Notes: generated by a model from the letters alone, not told the origin. Numbered from the stretch's first letter, positions 23,601 through 35,298 are shown. The stretch is DNA of 64,000 nt from Myotis daubentonii (GCF_963259705.1 NC_081840.1:101971126-102035125); one strand, 5' to 3'. Numbers and translations: made by a program.

Positions 23601-26281
23601 ATCATTTTGACCAAAAGGCAGAATATACAACATGACAAGACATGACACAGAGGGAAAAAAATACAAATGTATTCACATCACTGATAACCCCAGATAAAGG
23701 TGACCATCAGAGGAAAGAGAATTAGGGGAGAAAAGAGATCGCAAAAATGTTATTGACAAAAGAAATAAGGTAAGAGAGATAAGAAAAAAGATGGGGAAAA
23801 GTACATGTATATGGGGAGAAAACTCCACAAAATCAACAGATAAACAAAAAAATTCAAACAACAAATACCCAGAAAAAAAGGGTGCAACTGAATCTGAAGA
23901 GGCAGAGCTTACTTCTAGAAGGTAAGGTAAAGGAATTTAATGAGTGGGGGAATTACCATGATTCAGTATAGAGGAGGTAGAAAGAGAATAAGTGTATAAG
24001 AAGAAAAGTAAAAAACAAAATACTCAATAAAAAAAAGTTTAAAAAAATAATTAGATAAGCATATATAAATATATATACATATGTAAAATTTCCCCTTCCT
24101 TTAATCTATCTTTATATTAATCTTTTTTTGGAAAAGAAGAAAAGAGTAGAAAGTATATAGGCCTGAGTTTGGTGAGTGAAACTAATTAAGGTGTTAGTAG
24201 AAGAAAAGAGTAAGTGAGGAGAGGAAAAACAAAAGTATAAAATAAAAACAAATAATGAAACAACAACAAGAAAAAAAAATTGGCTACCGAGGAAAGAGAA
24301 GAGAGAAGGGTGCATAGACTTGGAGCAGAAATTAGATATATGAATTAGCCAACAGTCTACTATAATAGTAATTCATCAATAAAGCAGATAAAGAAGATCG
24401 ATTTTTAACAAGGAGTAAAAAGAAAGGAGAGAGAAAAACTAATAGGAATAGAAGAAGAGAAACTAGATGAAAAAGGCAGAAGTGAGGAAGAAAAGGTTGG
24501 CAAAAAGGAAAAAGTGAGATAAAGTAAAATAATTATAAAATAATAAATATAAAATAGAATGTAGAACACTAATCCAAAAAAATAAAAGTTTAAAAAATAA
24601 TATTAATAAATAAAAGTAATAAAAAATAAAATTAAGAGAAAAGGAAAAGATTTTAATTTCTTAATTAAAAGATAAAGTATAGAAAAATGAAGTAGTGAAG
24701 TGTCATTCGCTTCAGCTGAGATTTAATGTCCCATGGGGGCTGGTTTAAGACCCCTCTCTACTGTTCTGTCTTCCACGTCTCAGTTTCCTGTTAAGTAGTC
24801 AGCACCGTGTTGAGTTCCCAGGGATTAGCTGTTCCTGTGTGTCAGACTTCAGAGCCTTGATTTCAGGCAGGTGGGATCAATCTGCCTGCTTTGTTTGCCT
24901 GCTTTCAGTTGTATTTACACAAGTGTCTATTTCTGACACGGGCTCTAGGTGGCAGTGTTGCTGTATTAGTTTCTGGGACCAAATAGCCCCTCCAGCCAGT
25001 GCCCGAGGGCTCCCTGGGAGTATTCAGAGTCCTTGTTTCCCAGCAGAGCTCAAGGCTGGGTGTGGTTGAACCACTAAGAGGGGCATGGTCTTCAAGACGA
25101 AAATGGCTGTTCAGGATTGGAGGGACCAGACTGTCCCAGACCTGGCTTTCTGGTTGCCTCTCCATATTTTGCCTCCCAGCTTCCACAAAACCACCTTCCC
25201 CTTCATCGCAGCCGCAGTGAGTGTCCGTAATTGAAAAATCCTATGTACTGGGTCTATCAAGGAAAATATAAAGAGAGAGCAACCTTACTGCTGTGCATTT
25301 ATGTCCTCGGGGCACTGTGTGGAGAGTACAGAACCATAGTCTGCTTTCTGAGCACAGCCTCCCATGGACTGTGGGCTTAGATCTAGAGTCCCCTGCTGCC
25401 AGCAGCCCTATGGACCCCCTTCGCCTGTCTCCAAGGGATACGAACTTGATGCAGCACAGTTTCCTTCTGACCCTCTAGACCTGAATGATACAGTCTCTCT
25501 CTCCAGCCCAGGTCGCTAATGCCACCATTCTATAGGCGTACTCTGTCCTTTCTGGCCATGGATTGTCTCACCAGCTGTGTCTAATTCACCAATTCTGGAT
25601 GGATGTTATTCGATTCAGTTATTCTATCTGCACCATAAGAAGGTGCAGGACACGTTAGCCTATTCAGCCGCTATTTTGTCTCCTCCTGGACAAATGTTTT
25701 AGGCACCTGCAGCTGGAGAGGCTCAAGTCTTGGTGTTCATGGGTTCGCAACCAAGGCAGCTGATCCCTGAATGGTGTTACTATAGGGTCCAGGGTGTTGT
25801 CCGAGGTCTCTCTGGGTGGAGGTAAGGCTGGGCTTCCATTTGCAGCCGCTTTCCACTTTAAAATGGCACAGCCTCTGAGACAGAGAAGGCAGCCCTGGGA
25901 GATATTTCACTGGTAGTAGAGGCTTCCCGACTAGGAGAGCCTGGTCCGGCAGTCCCCAAGAGTCCAGCGGAATATAACTGTCCGTCACTCACACATACAC
26001 ACACGCCCCACACATACACACACTCCCTTTTCACACCCTCATTCACTCACTCACACTCTCTTCCTCACTGCCATCCTGTCAGCCATCTTCTTGGGTCTCC
26101 CAATAATAGGCAGATCTTAACTCCTAAATCCCAGCCAGATCAGCATATGATTTCTTTAATCAGAGCCAAAACAATCACAGTTAGCAGAGCATGATTAAAA
26201 TTTCTTAGCTAGCCCCAATATTCTATATCTGTCCCTAACAGATTCTCTTACCAATAGATATTAACAGAGGAATCAATTTTC

Positions 26282-26930
26282 TGTCACCCATGGGAGTCAG
26301 GTTCTTGGTGTAACACTGAAATAAGAATTTTGAGAAGCCACAGGGGATAATGAAATGTGGTAAAAGGCTTTATTGCATGGAGTTCTTCCAGTTGTAAAGT
26401 ACCATCCCCCTAAAGCCAGTTCTGAAAGACAGACAGCTGTGGGTTCCAGCAGAGCTACAAACAAGGCCAGAGTCCAGAGCTTCCATTCCATGTTGTAGCT
26501 GGGTGTAGATCAGCATCCAACCTAATTAAAGTTCATTAGTTCATTGTGTGTAGGTCCACATGGCCATGAGTCACTGGCCAAGGGGAGTGCATCCTGTGCC
26601 ATAGGAGAGGCAGGAACCCAGTGAGCTCATCTGTTTCAAAGCTTAAATATTCATGTTTGACTCCCTGAAAGTGACCATGCCCCTTCCAGTAACTGCCTCA
26701 CTCCTAGCTCTGATGGACAGCAAGTGAACTTCCTATGTCACCCAGAACTTATTGGCCATGCCTCCAACCTGCCTTTGACCAGTCCCTTGCCCCATTAATC
26801 AGTGGGCCAACAGACTTAGAGGGTATTAAATGCCGCTTTTTGGCAGAGCTCTATAAATGGTATGGTTATATTATCTGGTCTCCCATTAATGCCTTTATTA
26901 TTAAATTATAAATAGGTTATTACAATAGCA
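26282..26930 (-). repeat. LTR (ERVL/MaLR-like), antisense, copy alpha
   Basis: Read on the minus strand it begins TGCTATTGTAATAACC and ends near a TGACAG boundary. It carries CAATAAAGCC as the polyadenylation signal (plus-strand 26370-26379). Close paralog at 44945-45568; more distant relative at 35782-36405. No internal region is attached; Tigger1 sequence follows to the right. Confidence 0.6.
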
Positions 26931-26939
26931 TTAGTATGA

Positions 26940-27160
26940 GGCACTCCAGAAAAAATATAATGGTGACATCAAAGATAATTATGTACATATCACCATAACA
27001 ACTGTAATACTAATGAAAATGTTTGAAAAATTGTGAGATCCAAAATGGATCACACAGATGAAACAGGAGCAAATGTTGTTGAAAAGAGGGCCCTAATTAT
27101 TTGTTGATATAGGGTTGCCAAAAATGTTTATTTAGTAAAAAATGCAATATTTGCAAAGAA
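26940..27160 (-). mobile_element. Tigger1 fragment, one terminus
   Basis: The stretch with 'gtaatactaatgaaaatgtttgaaaaatt' and 'gggttgcca' matches the far end of Tigger1 (TcMar-Tigger DNA transposon). It is also present at 45570-45790 and 54545-54780. Its partner terminus lies at 27371-27525. Confidence 0.65.
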
Positions 27161-27370
27161 AAAATGAAGGTATGGTTAACGTATTTTATCAGATACATAG
27201 TATCAACCAAGAGAGAAAAATTTATATTAAATAAAATGTAAATTGTGGTGTTGAAAGGTAACAATGAATTAAGTGTGGACCTTAAAGAAAAAATTACCTA
27301 TAGTATAGTATTACATGGAGAAATTTTTCATCAACACCTTCCTTTAATTAGGTGAATCTTTCATTAACTA

Positions 27371-27525
27371 CAGGTACATGGGTATATTTTGGGTTTTGTT
27401 CAAGAGCATTGCTATAGAGTGACTATCAAAAAAAAAAAAAACGAAAAAAAAACACAGAAGTAACATGAAATATTTGGTTTCCAAGAAGGCACAAAAGTGA
27501 TAACTATACTATCTTGCAGTATACC
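27371..27525 (-). mobile_element. Tigger1 fragment, other terminus
   Basis: TA then caggtacatgggtatattttgggttttgttc resembles the Tigger1 inverted terminus seen in better shape at 33184 (caggcagaccttggag). The body of the transposon is absent. It is paralogous to 46024-46175. Confidence 0.6.
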
Positions 27526-28147
27526 ATGGTTATATTCATGGGCTCAGTCGTTTTGCCAAAATAAGGCTTCCAGTCTATGATGTCTGCATCAGGCAAGTTT
27601 CCATCGCAATGCCATTTGCAATTGAATTATAAGTATTATTATTACCATTATTATTGCCCAGAAAACTTTACCCAATAGGTGATGCAGAGTTACCATAATA
27701 ATTATTATTTTCTGCAAGATGCAATTCTTAAACTTAATTTCATTATAGTTTTTCCGTAATTAGGCCTAGAGAGTTGTTTCCAAATCCATCAAAAGGTGAA
27801 AATCACCTAAAGACACAAATGTAAAGGGACTCAATACCAGTGCTCACAATATTGCAAATTACCCACTTTCTTTCCCCAGCTAGAAGGTCTACATGCTTTT
27901 AAGACTTGAGAGGCTATAAGCTTTACCTCTGTCCACAAATTACCTGTTATCTTTTCCAAAGCTAGCCAATGCTTAACAGTTTCACACTTATCAAATGAAA
28001 AAGAGGGTGAGGACATAGATATATTCATAGACAAGTCTAAGAATTCCTGCCTCATAGGAAGGTTCTGTGACTAGGATGAGCATTGTTTGCAACCTGACCC
28101 GGGGAAAACTGTTTGGACCTGCCCAACTAAGTTTACCCTTGCAATAG

Positions 28148-28148
<1 letters not shown>
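27526..28148. other. Intron-like sequence, almost identical to 46176-46800
   Basis: No gene is recognised. The minus-strand open frame at 27831-28055 has no known domain. The stretch is unusually similar to its beta copy compared with its surroundings (see findings). The gamma copy is 56495-58290 with insertions. Confidence 0.5.

Positions 28149-28195
<47 letters not shown>
28149..28195. repeat. (TG)n microsatellite
   Basis: About 23 TG units occupy the same point where the paralogs carry a HAL1 insertion (46799) and an L1 insertion (58290). Confidence 0.95.
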
Positions 28196-28197
<2 letters not shown>

Positions 28198-28515
28198 GTT
28201 ATGTTATTAAGATAAATTCTCTAACATGATGGAAATTTGCAAAACAACATGTATGTTATGAGAAAAGACCAGTTAAAGAATTATGAGACATCATTTTGTG
28301 ATTGAATTTTCTCATTAGTTGGATATAACACCTTGGTCAAATCACTGAACATGTATAAGCCTCTGTGTAATGAGGGTTATGTGATGGCTAATATCTGTAA
28401 GGATTTTAAGGTATTTATTTCAGAAACACAGATACTTCAGTACAATCCATTTCCAGTGATAAAAATGCTCATAAGTGGAGCACTATTCACAAACATACTT
28501 ATACTCGGAAACCGA

Positions 28516-28552
28516 CGCGCACACACACACACACACACACATACACACGTGT
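28516..28552. repeat. (AC)n microsatellite upstream of exon A1
   Basis: An AC run ends about 45 bases before the exon acceptor. The beta copy has a similar run at 49107-49132; the gamma copy has a degenerate one near 62040-62075. Confidence 0.9.
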
Positions 28553-28597
28553 TAATATTTGCTTTACAAAACTGATTTTAAACTGCTTATTCTATAG

Positions 28598-28681
28598 AGA
28601 CTGATACAGAACACTTACACAGCGATTTTGGAAGAGGTGTAATCAAGGGGGAAGCCAAGAAACAACCAATGTACCATGCTG
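28598..28681 (+). CDS. Putative internal coding exon, type A copy 1 (unknown gene)
   Basis: An 84-nt block is preceded by cttattctatAG and followed by GTaagaac. Only one frame lacks stops. In it the exon starts with the last two bases of a codon and ends with the first base of the next (phase 1 at both ends), so any number of such exons can be joined in frame. It encodes 28 residues, polar and basic, opening (E)TDTEH and centred on GRGVIKGEAK, with QPMYHAG at the end. The same length, phase and pattern recur at 32935, 52143 and 62128. I do not recognise the protein; no signal peptide, transmembrane segment or known domain is visible. It could also be non-functional, since no transcript evidence is available here. 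Confidence 0.45.
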
Positions 28682-29780
28682 GTAAGAACAAGAATACTTC
28701 AAGTCTAGTTATGGTTCATTTGTCTTCTCAGAAGTTTATTTAAGTTTATAATATCAATGACCACAGTACCTATATGCTATTGTACTAAATAAAACTTCTG
28801 CATAATTTCTTCCTATAATTACTAGAATGCTAGCAGTTACCATCAATGGGTACTTAGATACACAATTTCTGTTTTAAGGGCCATCTCCTTAAAGTCGTCC
28901 ACAAAAATCCCATGCTATTGTGAGCTTGAAATTTGTTTGATGGAAGCCTTTAAAATGCCACTTTATTTACTTTGTTTTTCAGACCCAATTCATTAGTTGC
29001 TTTGTATTTGCAAATACAGAAAAGTTACCTAAAGAAAGAGATTAGAAGAGGAATTTAGAAAATAGACATTGCATTGCTTATTAATTCCCTCCATATTATT
29101 GCAATACCAGGAAAATTTCTAATATCTAAGGTGATGGTGTAACCTAAGTTTGTTCCTTTTTAATACAGTTTAGGGTATAAATTACTGCTTCTTGTTCTGG
29201 AAGATCAGCGGCTAACAGACTTTGTCACCATCTTTGACATGGTTAGCAAAGGAAATAGGCAGGTTAAGGGAGAATCAGGGAAGGAGACACTGAAAGAAAG
29301 GATTTCAAAACACTAGTCATTCCACAGTGATGGTGCTCATGCCCCAATTACATGCCCTCACAGGAACAACACTAAAAGCTTCACACTGCAGGGAAGGACA
29401 CATCAGTAAAACACGAAATAGCACAGACTCATCACTCAGTAAATGACCAGATACACAATGACAAGCCCCCCAATGCAGTAAGAGTACCCAGATTTGCTAC
29501 AATACATTGCCTAAAATGCTCAGGTTTTACCACAAAATATATGAGACATGTAAAGGAACAGCAAGTGTGAACTCTACAAAGGAGAAAAGCAGACCAGAAC
29601 AAATCTTTGTGTGTGTTCCAGTTGTAGATTTTCCTATAATTTATAAATATATTAAATAAAGAACTCCATGTTTAAAAGAGAAAAGATCATAGGTGGCTAG
29701 TTCTCATCAAATGAAAATATCAACATAGAGACAGAATGATATATAAAAAGAAAAACACTGATGATTTTGGTATTGAAATT
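28682..29780. other. Intron-like sequence downstream of exon A1
   Basis: No gene is recognised. It is conserved in register at 49265-50245 (beta) and 62212-63540 (gamma, with a SINE insertion). Confidence 0.5.
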
Positions 29781-30540
29781 ATAATAACTGTTAGATAAAA
29801 TGCATTATAGGGGCACAGGAATAGATTGGAATTGTCAGAAGAAAGACTCTCTGCACTTGAAATAATGGCAAGAGTGAAAGTAGAGCAGGGAGGAAGGGGG
29901 CAAGAAAAGCATTGGAAGAAATAAAGGTTGAATATTTTCAAATATATTCAATGAAAAATATCAATCTGCACCTCCAAGCTCAATGAAATCTAAGTAAAAT
30001 AGGTACAATGAAATATGCAATCAGCCCAAACCGGTCTGGCTCAGTGGATAGAGCATCAGCCTGTGGACTCAAGGGTCCCAGGTTTGATTCCGGTCAAGGG
30101 CATGTACCTTGGTTGCAGGCACATCCCCAGTAGGGAGTGTGCAGGATGCAGCTGATTGATGTTTCTCTCTCATCGATGTTTCTAACTCTCTATCCCTCTC
30201 CCTTCCTCTCTGTAAAAAATCAATAAAATATATTTTTAAAAAAGAAATATGCAATCAGACCCATCTTGTTGAAAGTTATGAAGGACAGAGAAAATAATAC
30301 AACCCACAAAGGGCAAACAACTCATCTTAAAAAAGAGAAACCTGGTAAGATGAAGAGCTGACTTGACATCACAAAATGTCCAGGAATATAGGTGAAGGGA
30401 TGGCATAGTCAGAGTGCTAATAGAAAAAAAAAGTCACTATGATTCTTATAACTAGACAAACTATCGTTCAGAGCGAAGGTTAGAAAAAAGGGTTCCAATT
30501 TTCAAAAATAAGGGTCAATCAGGAATGGAATTTATTACAT
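29781..30540 (+). mobile_element. Ancient L1 ORF1 fragment (copy alpha), interrupted by a SINE
   Basis: Stretches such as ggaattgtcagaagaaag, gaagaaataaaggttgaat and catctccaagctcaatgaa-like sequence match the ORF1/RNA-binding part of old mammalian L1 (L1M type). Relatives lie at 54900-55440 and 63540-63960. It is heavily diverged, with no usable frame. Confidence 0.55.
30025..30243 (+). mobile_element. Ves SINE
   Basis: The tRNA-like head has an A box (tggctcagtggatagag) and a B box (ggtttgattcc). The body is cagctgattgatgtttctctctcatcg and the tail is A-rich. A 15-bp target duplication (gaaatatgcaatcag) lies at 30010-30024 and 30244-30258. It is absent from the other ORF1 fragments of the same family. 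Confidence 0.95.
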
Positions 30541-31760
30541 GGAAAATGACAAGATAAATAATTCATGTTTTAAATTATTCATTATTCTGTAGAGATGGTG
30601 AATCTCATGCCATCCTTCTCTGTCCTACCCAGAATATGAATAATCCCTTTGTCCAGCCTATTCACTCTGATAATGCTACCTGCCCTTTGTCACTCAGTAG
30701 CCTTCTCAGTTATCACATGGGTAAGCACTGTCATGGTATTGCAGTGCTTATGTTCAAGGACACATGATTTTACTTCATACTGGCCTCAACATGCAAGAGT
30801 AGAGATGCTGGCAGTTTGGATATACTAAAGAGAAGCCAGCATTGTTATCAGAGATAAGTTAGATAGGAAAGCTCTGAATATATATAGGTTTTGGTACAAT
30901 CCACAGTTTCAAGCATCCATCCGCTGAGGGATCTTGGAATGGATCCCTCACTGATAAGGTGGGTAATAGTAGCACAGAAACGGGAAAGAAGTAAGAGATT
31001 TATATGGGATTAGCATTTCTAGATCTCCCTGGTATTTATTTAGTATCAATCTGAAATGGATTCTAAAATTATCAATGTTGGTAGTTATACAACTCTGAGT
31101 ATAAATTTTAATAACCCATTAAATTTCACACTTCATATGGGAAAAATGTATTGTATGCCTACATAATAGCTAAAAATAGCTCTCTGACCTACAAATAATA
31201 AGACATTAGGAAAGTTTAAAGCAATGGGAAGATGTTTATGGTAAGAAAATTGTGATTCTTCCCATAAGTTCCTCCTAAATTTCTCCCCTCAAAGCCTATT
31301 CTGATTGGCTCCCGCTTATCTTAGAATACTTGCATACTTGATTCTTCTGAAGTGGTGTTTTTTACTTAAACCTAATGGAGAAAAACCAGAGCCTCTGAAA
31401 TATATTGGCTAATGTTGCACAGGGTTGTGTTGCTCTACCTCCTTGATCTTTCACAAAATGTTTCTAATCAATAATGACCTTTTCTCTTTTTTTGCCGAAT
31501 ATGGGCCAGCTGTGTAATAATACCACAGCTGGGACACTCTCTGTAAAGAAGGTGTTATAATATTTGTTGGAAGGCAGAGTCATAGTGTGAACTTTTATAT
31601 TTCTTCAGAGGCTCAGGCATTACTTCAAAGCAAGAGGTCTGCTTTGCAGTGTCAGGATCATGAAATGTTTCCAACTACACTTGCAGGGTCCACTAGAACT
31701 GACTTCCACTCCATAGTTTACCACCCCTGAAGTCCTTTTTAGTTCCTGAATCCAATTTAT
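30541..31760. other. Unassigned intron-like sequence, alpha copy only
   Basis: No gene or known repeat is recognised. This part is missing from the beta copy, where a deletion joins 50245 to the equivalent of about 31765. Confidence 0.4.
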
Positions 31761-32550
31761 CCCTCCCACAATGCTAATTTCTTTTTAATATCTTTCATGC
31801 ATTTTTATGTCATAGGACCAAATTATTAGTTGGTAATAAAGTCATTCATTGAATCATATGAAAACTCCGGTGGAAATGGATCCAACCAGTATCCTGGTAC
31901 TGCTGAAAACTTAACAATTTCCTCCTTTCATGTCACAAGGTCTCCATGCAAAGGAACCTTACAAGGCATTTTTTCTCAATCTGATCAATGTCTTTATTCT
32001 CTTTCTCATTGATATCTACATGCTTTATAGTTGCAAAATTTAAGGGGAATTAAAATGTTCCCTGGTGAGTCAAAGTGTTTCTAGCTCATAAGTTTTTGTG
32101 ACTGTACAGTCTATGGTATGGAACTTGTCTGGGGGAAAAAACAAACAAATTAACAATAAACAAACAGTGATGTTCTATTTCATGAGGTACATCCCCACAG
32201 AAAGAATGTGCATTTAATGTAAGCCTGCAAGTAATTTTATGATCATAAATTCACTGGGATGATTTCCATTTGCATAATAAAAAATTTATATGGAATAAGC
32301 AGTGTTTAAGGAATTATGAGACATAGCTCCTAAAATGTATATCTATTTTACCATTTCCTGGTTATTTGGTTTTGGAGATGTCACTAAAGGTCTCTGAACA
32401 TCAGCATAATATGGCTGACATATTTTTCCATCCTTTCCAATATATGTTTTTTTGAATTTCTAATCAAAATATTTCAATAAAATTTGATAGGCTAGATACA
32501 ACCAGCATATATGTACACTATAGGGAACAGATATATTCCTATGTAAATGA
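31761..32550. other. Intron-like sequence upstream of exon B1
   Basis: It is paralogous to 50271-50530 plus 51544-52142. A short open frame (31830-32012) is similar to the one at 50357-50581, but this is expected from recent duplication, and no splice-site pair or domain supports it as a gene. Confidence 0.45.
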
Positions 32551-32880
32551 TCTATATATATAAAAAGCCAGCGACTCGAATGCCATAACGACCAGAACGA
32601 TGGGTAACTATGATGCCAGTGAAATAGTCTGATCAGCCTCTCTCAATCTGATTAAGGGCGGGGCTGTGGCACTTCCCCCTCCAGGCCCAGCCCCTGATCA
32701 GCCCACAGCCCCTCCCGCCAGCCAGCCCCAGCCCAGATTGCCCACCACCCCAATTAGGTGCAGGGCCCACCGGCCAATCACCCGCGAGCCTTCCCCGCAG
32801 CTTGCTCAGCCCTGATCAGGCCCCGATTGGAGGGGACTGCTGGACAGAACCTGTGGACAATTTCATGAACTGGGCTCTGA
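32551..32880 (+). mobile_element. HeliBat-type Helitron 5, just upstream of exon B1
   Basis: It starts TCTATATATATAAAAAGCC and ends with a decayed hairpin and terminus (caatttcatgaactgggctctga, expected hairpin then CTAG). It is inserted between A and T, as Helitrons do, and the paralog at 52090 lacks it. The GC-rich interior carries no frame. Confidence 0.75.
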
Positions 32881-32934
32881 TAATTTGTACCTAAATTATC
32901 ACAATGATGTGCTTTCAAATCTATGTTTCAATAG

Positions 32935-33018
32935 GAGCTAATGCAGAACACACAACAGATGCAACTCCACGAGGCATAATAAAGGGACAACTGAAGACAC
33001 AATCAATGGAACATCTTG
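32935..33018 (+). CDS. Putative internal coding exon, type B copy 1 (unknown gene)
   Basis: An 84-nt block lies between ctatgtttcaatAG and GTaaggag. As in the type A exons, both ends are phase 1 and only that frame is open. It encodes 28 residues beginning (G)ANAEHTTD and containing RGIIKGQLKTQSM, thus sharing with type A the core G-I/V-I-K and the Q-S/P-M element. A Helitron ends only 54 bases upstream of the acceptor, so its branch point must lie in that short gap or in the Helitron. Tigger1 sequence starts about 165 bases downstream. Identity unknown. Confidence 0.45.
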
Positions 33019-33183
33019 GTAAGGAGAAGAATTTCAAAAATAAAATTTGTCAGGTTTATTCATCTTTTTGAAGTTGAATTAAGTGTGTAACTTAAAGAAG
33101 AAAAGTACCTATAGGTTACTATTACATGGAGAAAAGTTTTGATGAATACCCTTCTTTAATGAGTTAAATTCTTGCCTTAAGTA

Positions 33184-35298
33184 CAGGCAGACCTTGGAGA
33201 TACTTTGTGTTTTGTTCCAGACCATTGCAATAGAGTGAATATCACAAAACACAAGGCACATGAAATTTGGGGTTTCACAAAGTGTATAAAATGATGATTA
33301 CACTATAGTGAATTCTATTCTGTGTACAATAGCATTTTATCTACAAAGAAAATAATATGTGTATTTAATAGAAAATACTTTATGTCTAGAAACTGATAAT
33401 AACCATCTGAAACTTTACTGAGTTGTAATCATTTTGTATATGTGGGGCTTTATCTCAATGTTGATGGCTGAGGTTCGTTCAGATTGGTGATTGCTAAAGT
33501 TGGGGTAGCTGTGGAAGTTTCTTAAAATAAGACAACAGTAGAGTTTGCCATATCAACTTAATCTTCTGCTCATGGATGAGTTCTTTGTAGCATGCAAGGC
33601 TATTTGATAGCATTATACCCACAGTAGAACTTCTGTTAAAGTTGGAGTAGTACTCTCAAAATTTTCCACTTCTTCATCAGCTAAGTTTAGGTAATGTTCT
33701 AAAACTTTGCTGTCAATTCATCAATCTTCTCAACATCTTTTCTGAGAGTAGATTCCATCTCAAGAAACCATGTTCTTTGATCATACATAAGAAGGTGCTC
33801 CTCATCTATTAAAGTTGTATCATGAGATCACAGCAGAAATCCAGGCTGTACTTTTTCAGGCTTCACTTATTATTCTAGTTCTCTTGATATTTCCACCACC
33901 TCACCAGTTATTTCCCTGATGGAAAACTTGAAATTTTCATGGTCATTTAACAGGGCCTGAATCAATTTCTTTCAAACTGCTATTACTATTAATATTTTGA
34001 CCTCTCCCATGAATCACAGGTTTTGTCAATGGCATAGATAAAAGTGGGTCTGAATATTTTACAACTTACTGAATGTTTAAAAACACTTCATAAATGTTTA
34101 AAACATACTTTGCACAGATCCATTGGGTCCATTATTATGAATGGTAGCTATAGCATTTTGAAATGTGCTTTTTATATAGTAAGATTTGAAATTACTCAGA
34201 ATTACTAATCTTCACACATGTGCTTCAGAAGGGATGTAGTTTTGGCTGATGTGAAATGCCATTAATCCCATTGCTCTTCCTCTCAGAACTCTTGGGTGAC
34301 CAGGTGCCTTGTCAATTTGCAGCAATATATTGAAAAGATTCTCTTTTCTGAATGGTAGGTCTTAACAGTGGGGCAAAATATTTAGAAAATTATGTTGTAA
34401 GTAGATGTGCTGTCAACTGGGCATTGTTGTTCTCATTATAGAGCAAAGGCAGAGGACATTGAACATAGATGTGAAGGGTCCTAGGATTTTTAGAATGGCA
34501 AATGAGCACTGGGTTTAAAATAAACTCACCAGTTGCATGAAATCTTCATGATTTTTGTCAGCCTGTTGTTTGAAATCCTGGAGGCAGCCACTGACTATTC
34601 TTCCCTGGCTATGCAGGCTCCTATTGCCGTTTTCTTCAAAAATAAGGCTACTCTGTCACCAGTGAACACCTGTTGTATGGTGTGGCCACCTTCACTAAGT
34701 GTCATAGCTACAGCTTCTGAATGCTTTGCTGTGGCTTCTCCGGAGCACCTGCAGCTTCCCCTGCACCTTTATACTTAAGGAGATGGCTGCTTGTTTTCAA
34801 ACCTTCTGAAACAATCTCTATGAACTTCAAACCTTTTTCTGCACCCTTCATAGTATTAAAAAGAGTGAGGGTCTTGTTCTGGATTTGTTTAGGCTTAATG
34901 GCTTGTTCTGGCTGGCTTGATCTTATATCCAAACCACTAAACTGTTCTTCATGTTAACAATAAAACTTTTTTGCTATCTTATTGTTCTTGGTTATCCCTG
35001 GTTTAACACCTTTACTTTTCTTCCAAGAATGTCTCTGTATTCGTAGTCTAGCTTACTGCCACCCACTTTCAGCCTATCTCGACTTTGGCATGCCTTGCTT
35101 ACTAAACTTAATATCTAGTCTTTGAGTTAAGGGAGAGGCATGAGATTCTTCCTTTCACTTGAACACTTAGAAGCCAATGTGGGGTTATTAATCAGCATAA
35201 TTTCAATATTGTTGTGTCTCTGGGATTAGGGAGAGAGGCAGAAATGTTCAATGAGTACATCAGTCAGATATTGCACATTTATTGGTTAAGTGTGGGGC
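33184..35298 (-). mobile_element. Tigger1 DNA transposon, decayed, antisense
   Basis: It starts after TA with caggcagaccttggag, the Tigger1 inverted terminus. The body contains long stretches recognisable as the reverse complement of the pogo-like Tigger transposase gene (for example 'gataagacaacag'-type and 'tagagttcttgggtgacc'-type blocks). Its far terminus is missing after about 35298. No complete transposase frame remains; stops and indels are frequent throughout. Confidence 0.85.

Larger units (their letters stand above)
22212..26095 (-). mobile_element. L1 5' region (5' UTR and ORF1 start), rearranged, antisense
   Basis: At 26095 the minus strand begins GGAGACCCAAGAAGATGGC, the start of an L1 5' UTR. 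The UTR runs left to about 23620, through GC-richer (25700-24720) then purine/AT-rich (24720-23620) parts. ORF1 coding sequence follows (23600-23196). After that the AT-rich UTR part occurs again (about 23180-22490), so the element contains an internal tandem duplication. There is no L1 3' end; it stops at the truncated Helitron. Confidence 0.7.
19772..26240 (-). repeat. LTR of an old ERV, split by Helitrons and an L1 fragment
   Basis: The LTR proper is 19772-20119 plus 26096-26240. It begins tgaaacc, carries a tgcaataaaa-like stretch, and ends gtccctaaca. It is the paralog of the LTR at 42070-44903. Everything between 20120 and 26095 is inserted sequence (Helitrons, then an L1 5' region). 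PBS-like TGGTAACCC lies just left of 19772 on the minus strand, indicating a 5' LTR position for a minus-strand element whose internal part lies to the left. Confidence 0.55.

Noticed and set aside
27850..27900. Strong acceptor-like 'tttctttccccag' upstream of exon A1
   Set aside because: All three downstream frames meet a stop within about 30 bases, so a coding exon is not supported; a non-coding exon cannot be excluded.
27831..28055. Minus-strand 74-codon open frame shared with the beta copy
   Set aside because: It is within the near-identical tract; the frame has no domain, no splice context, and the gamma copy does not keep it.
30060..30110. tRNA gene-like A and B boxes
   Set aside because: They belong to Ves SINEs (also at 6581, 54198 and 62795); no complete tRNA fold and the usual SINE body and tail follow.
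31830..32012. Open frame similar to 50357-50581, possibly another exon
   Set aside because: The similarity is explained by the segmental duplication; I see no acceptor/donor pair bounding it, and the two frames differ at both ends.
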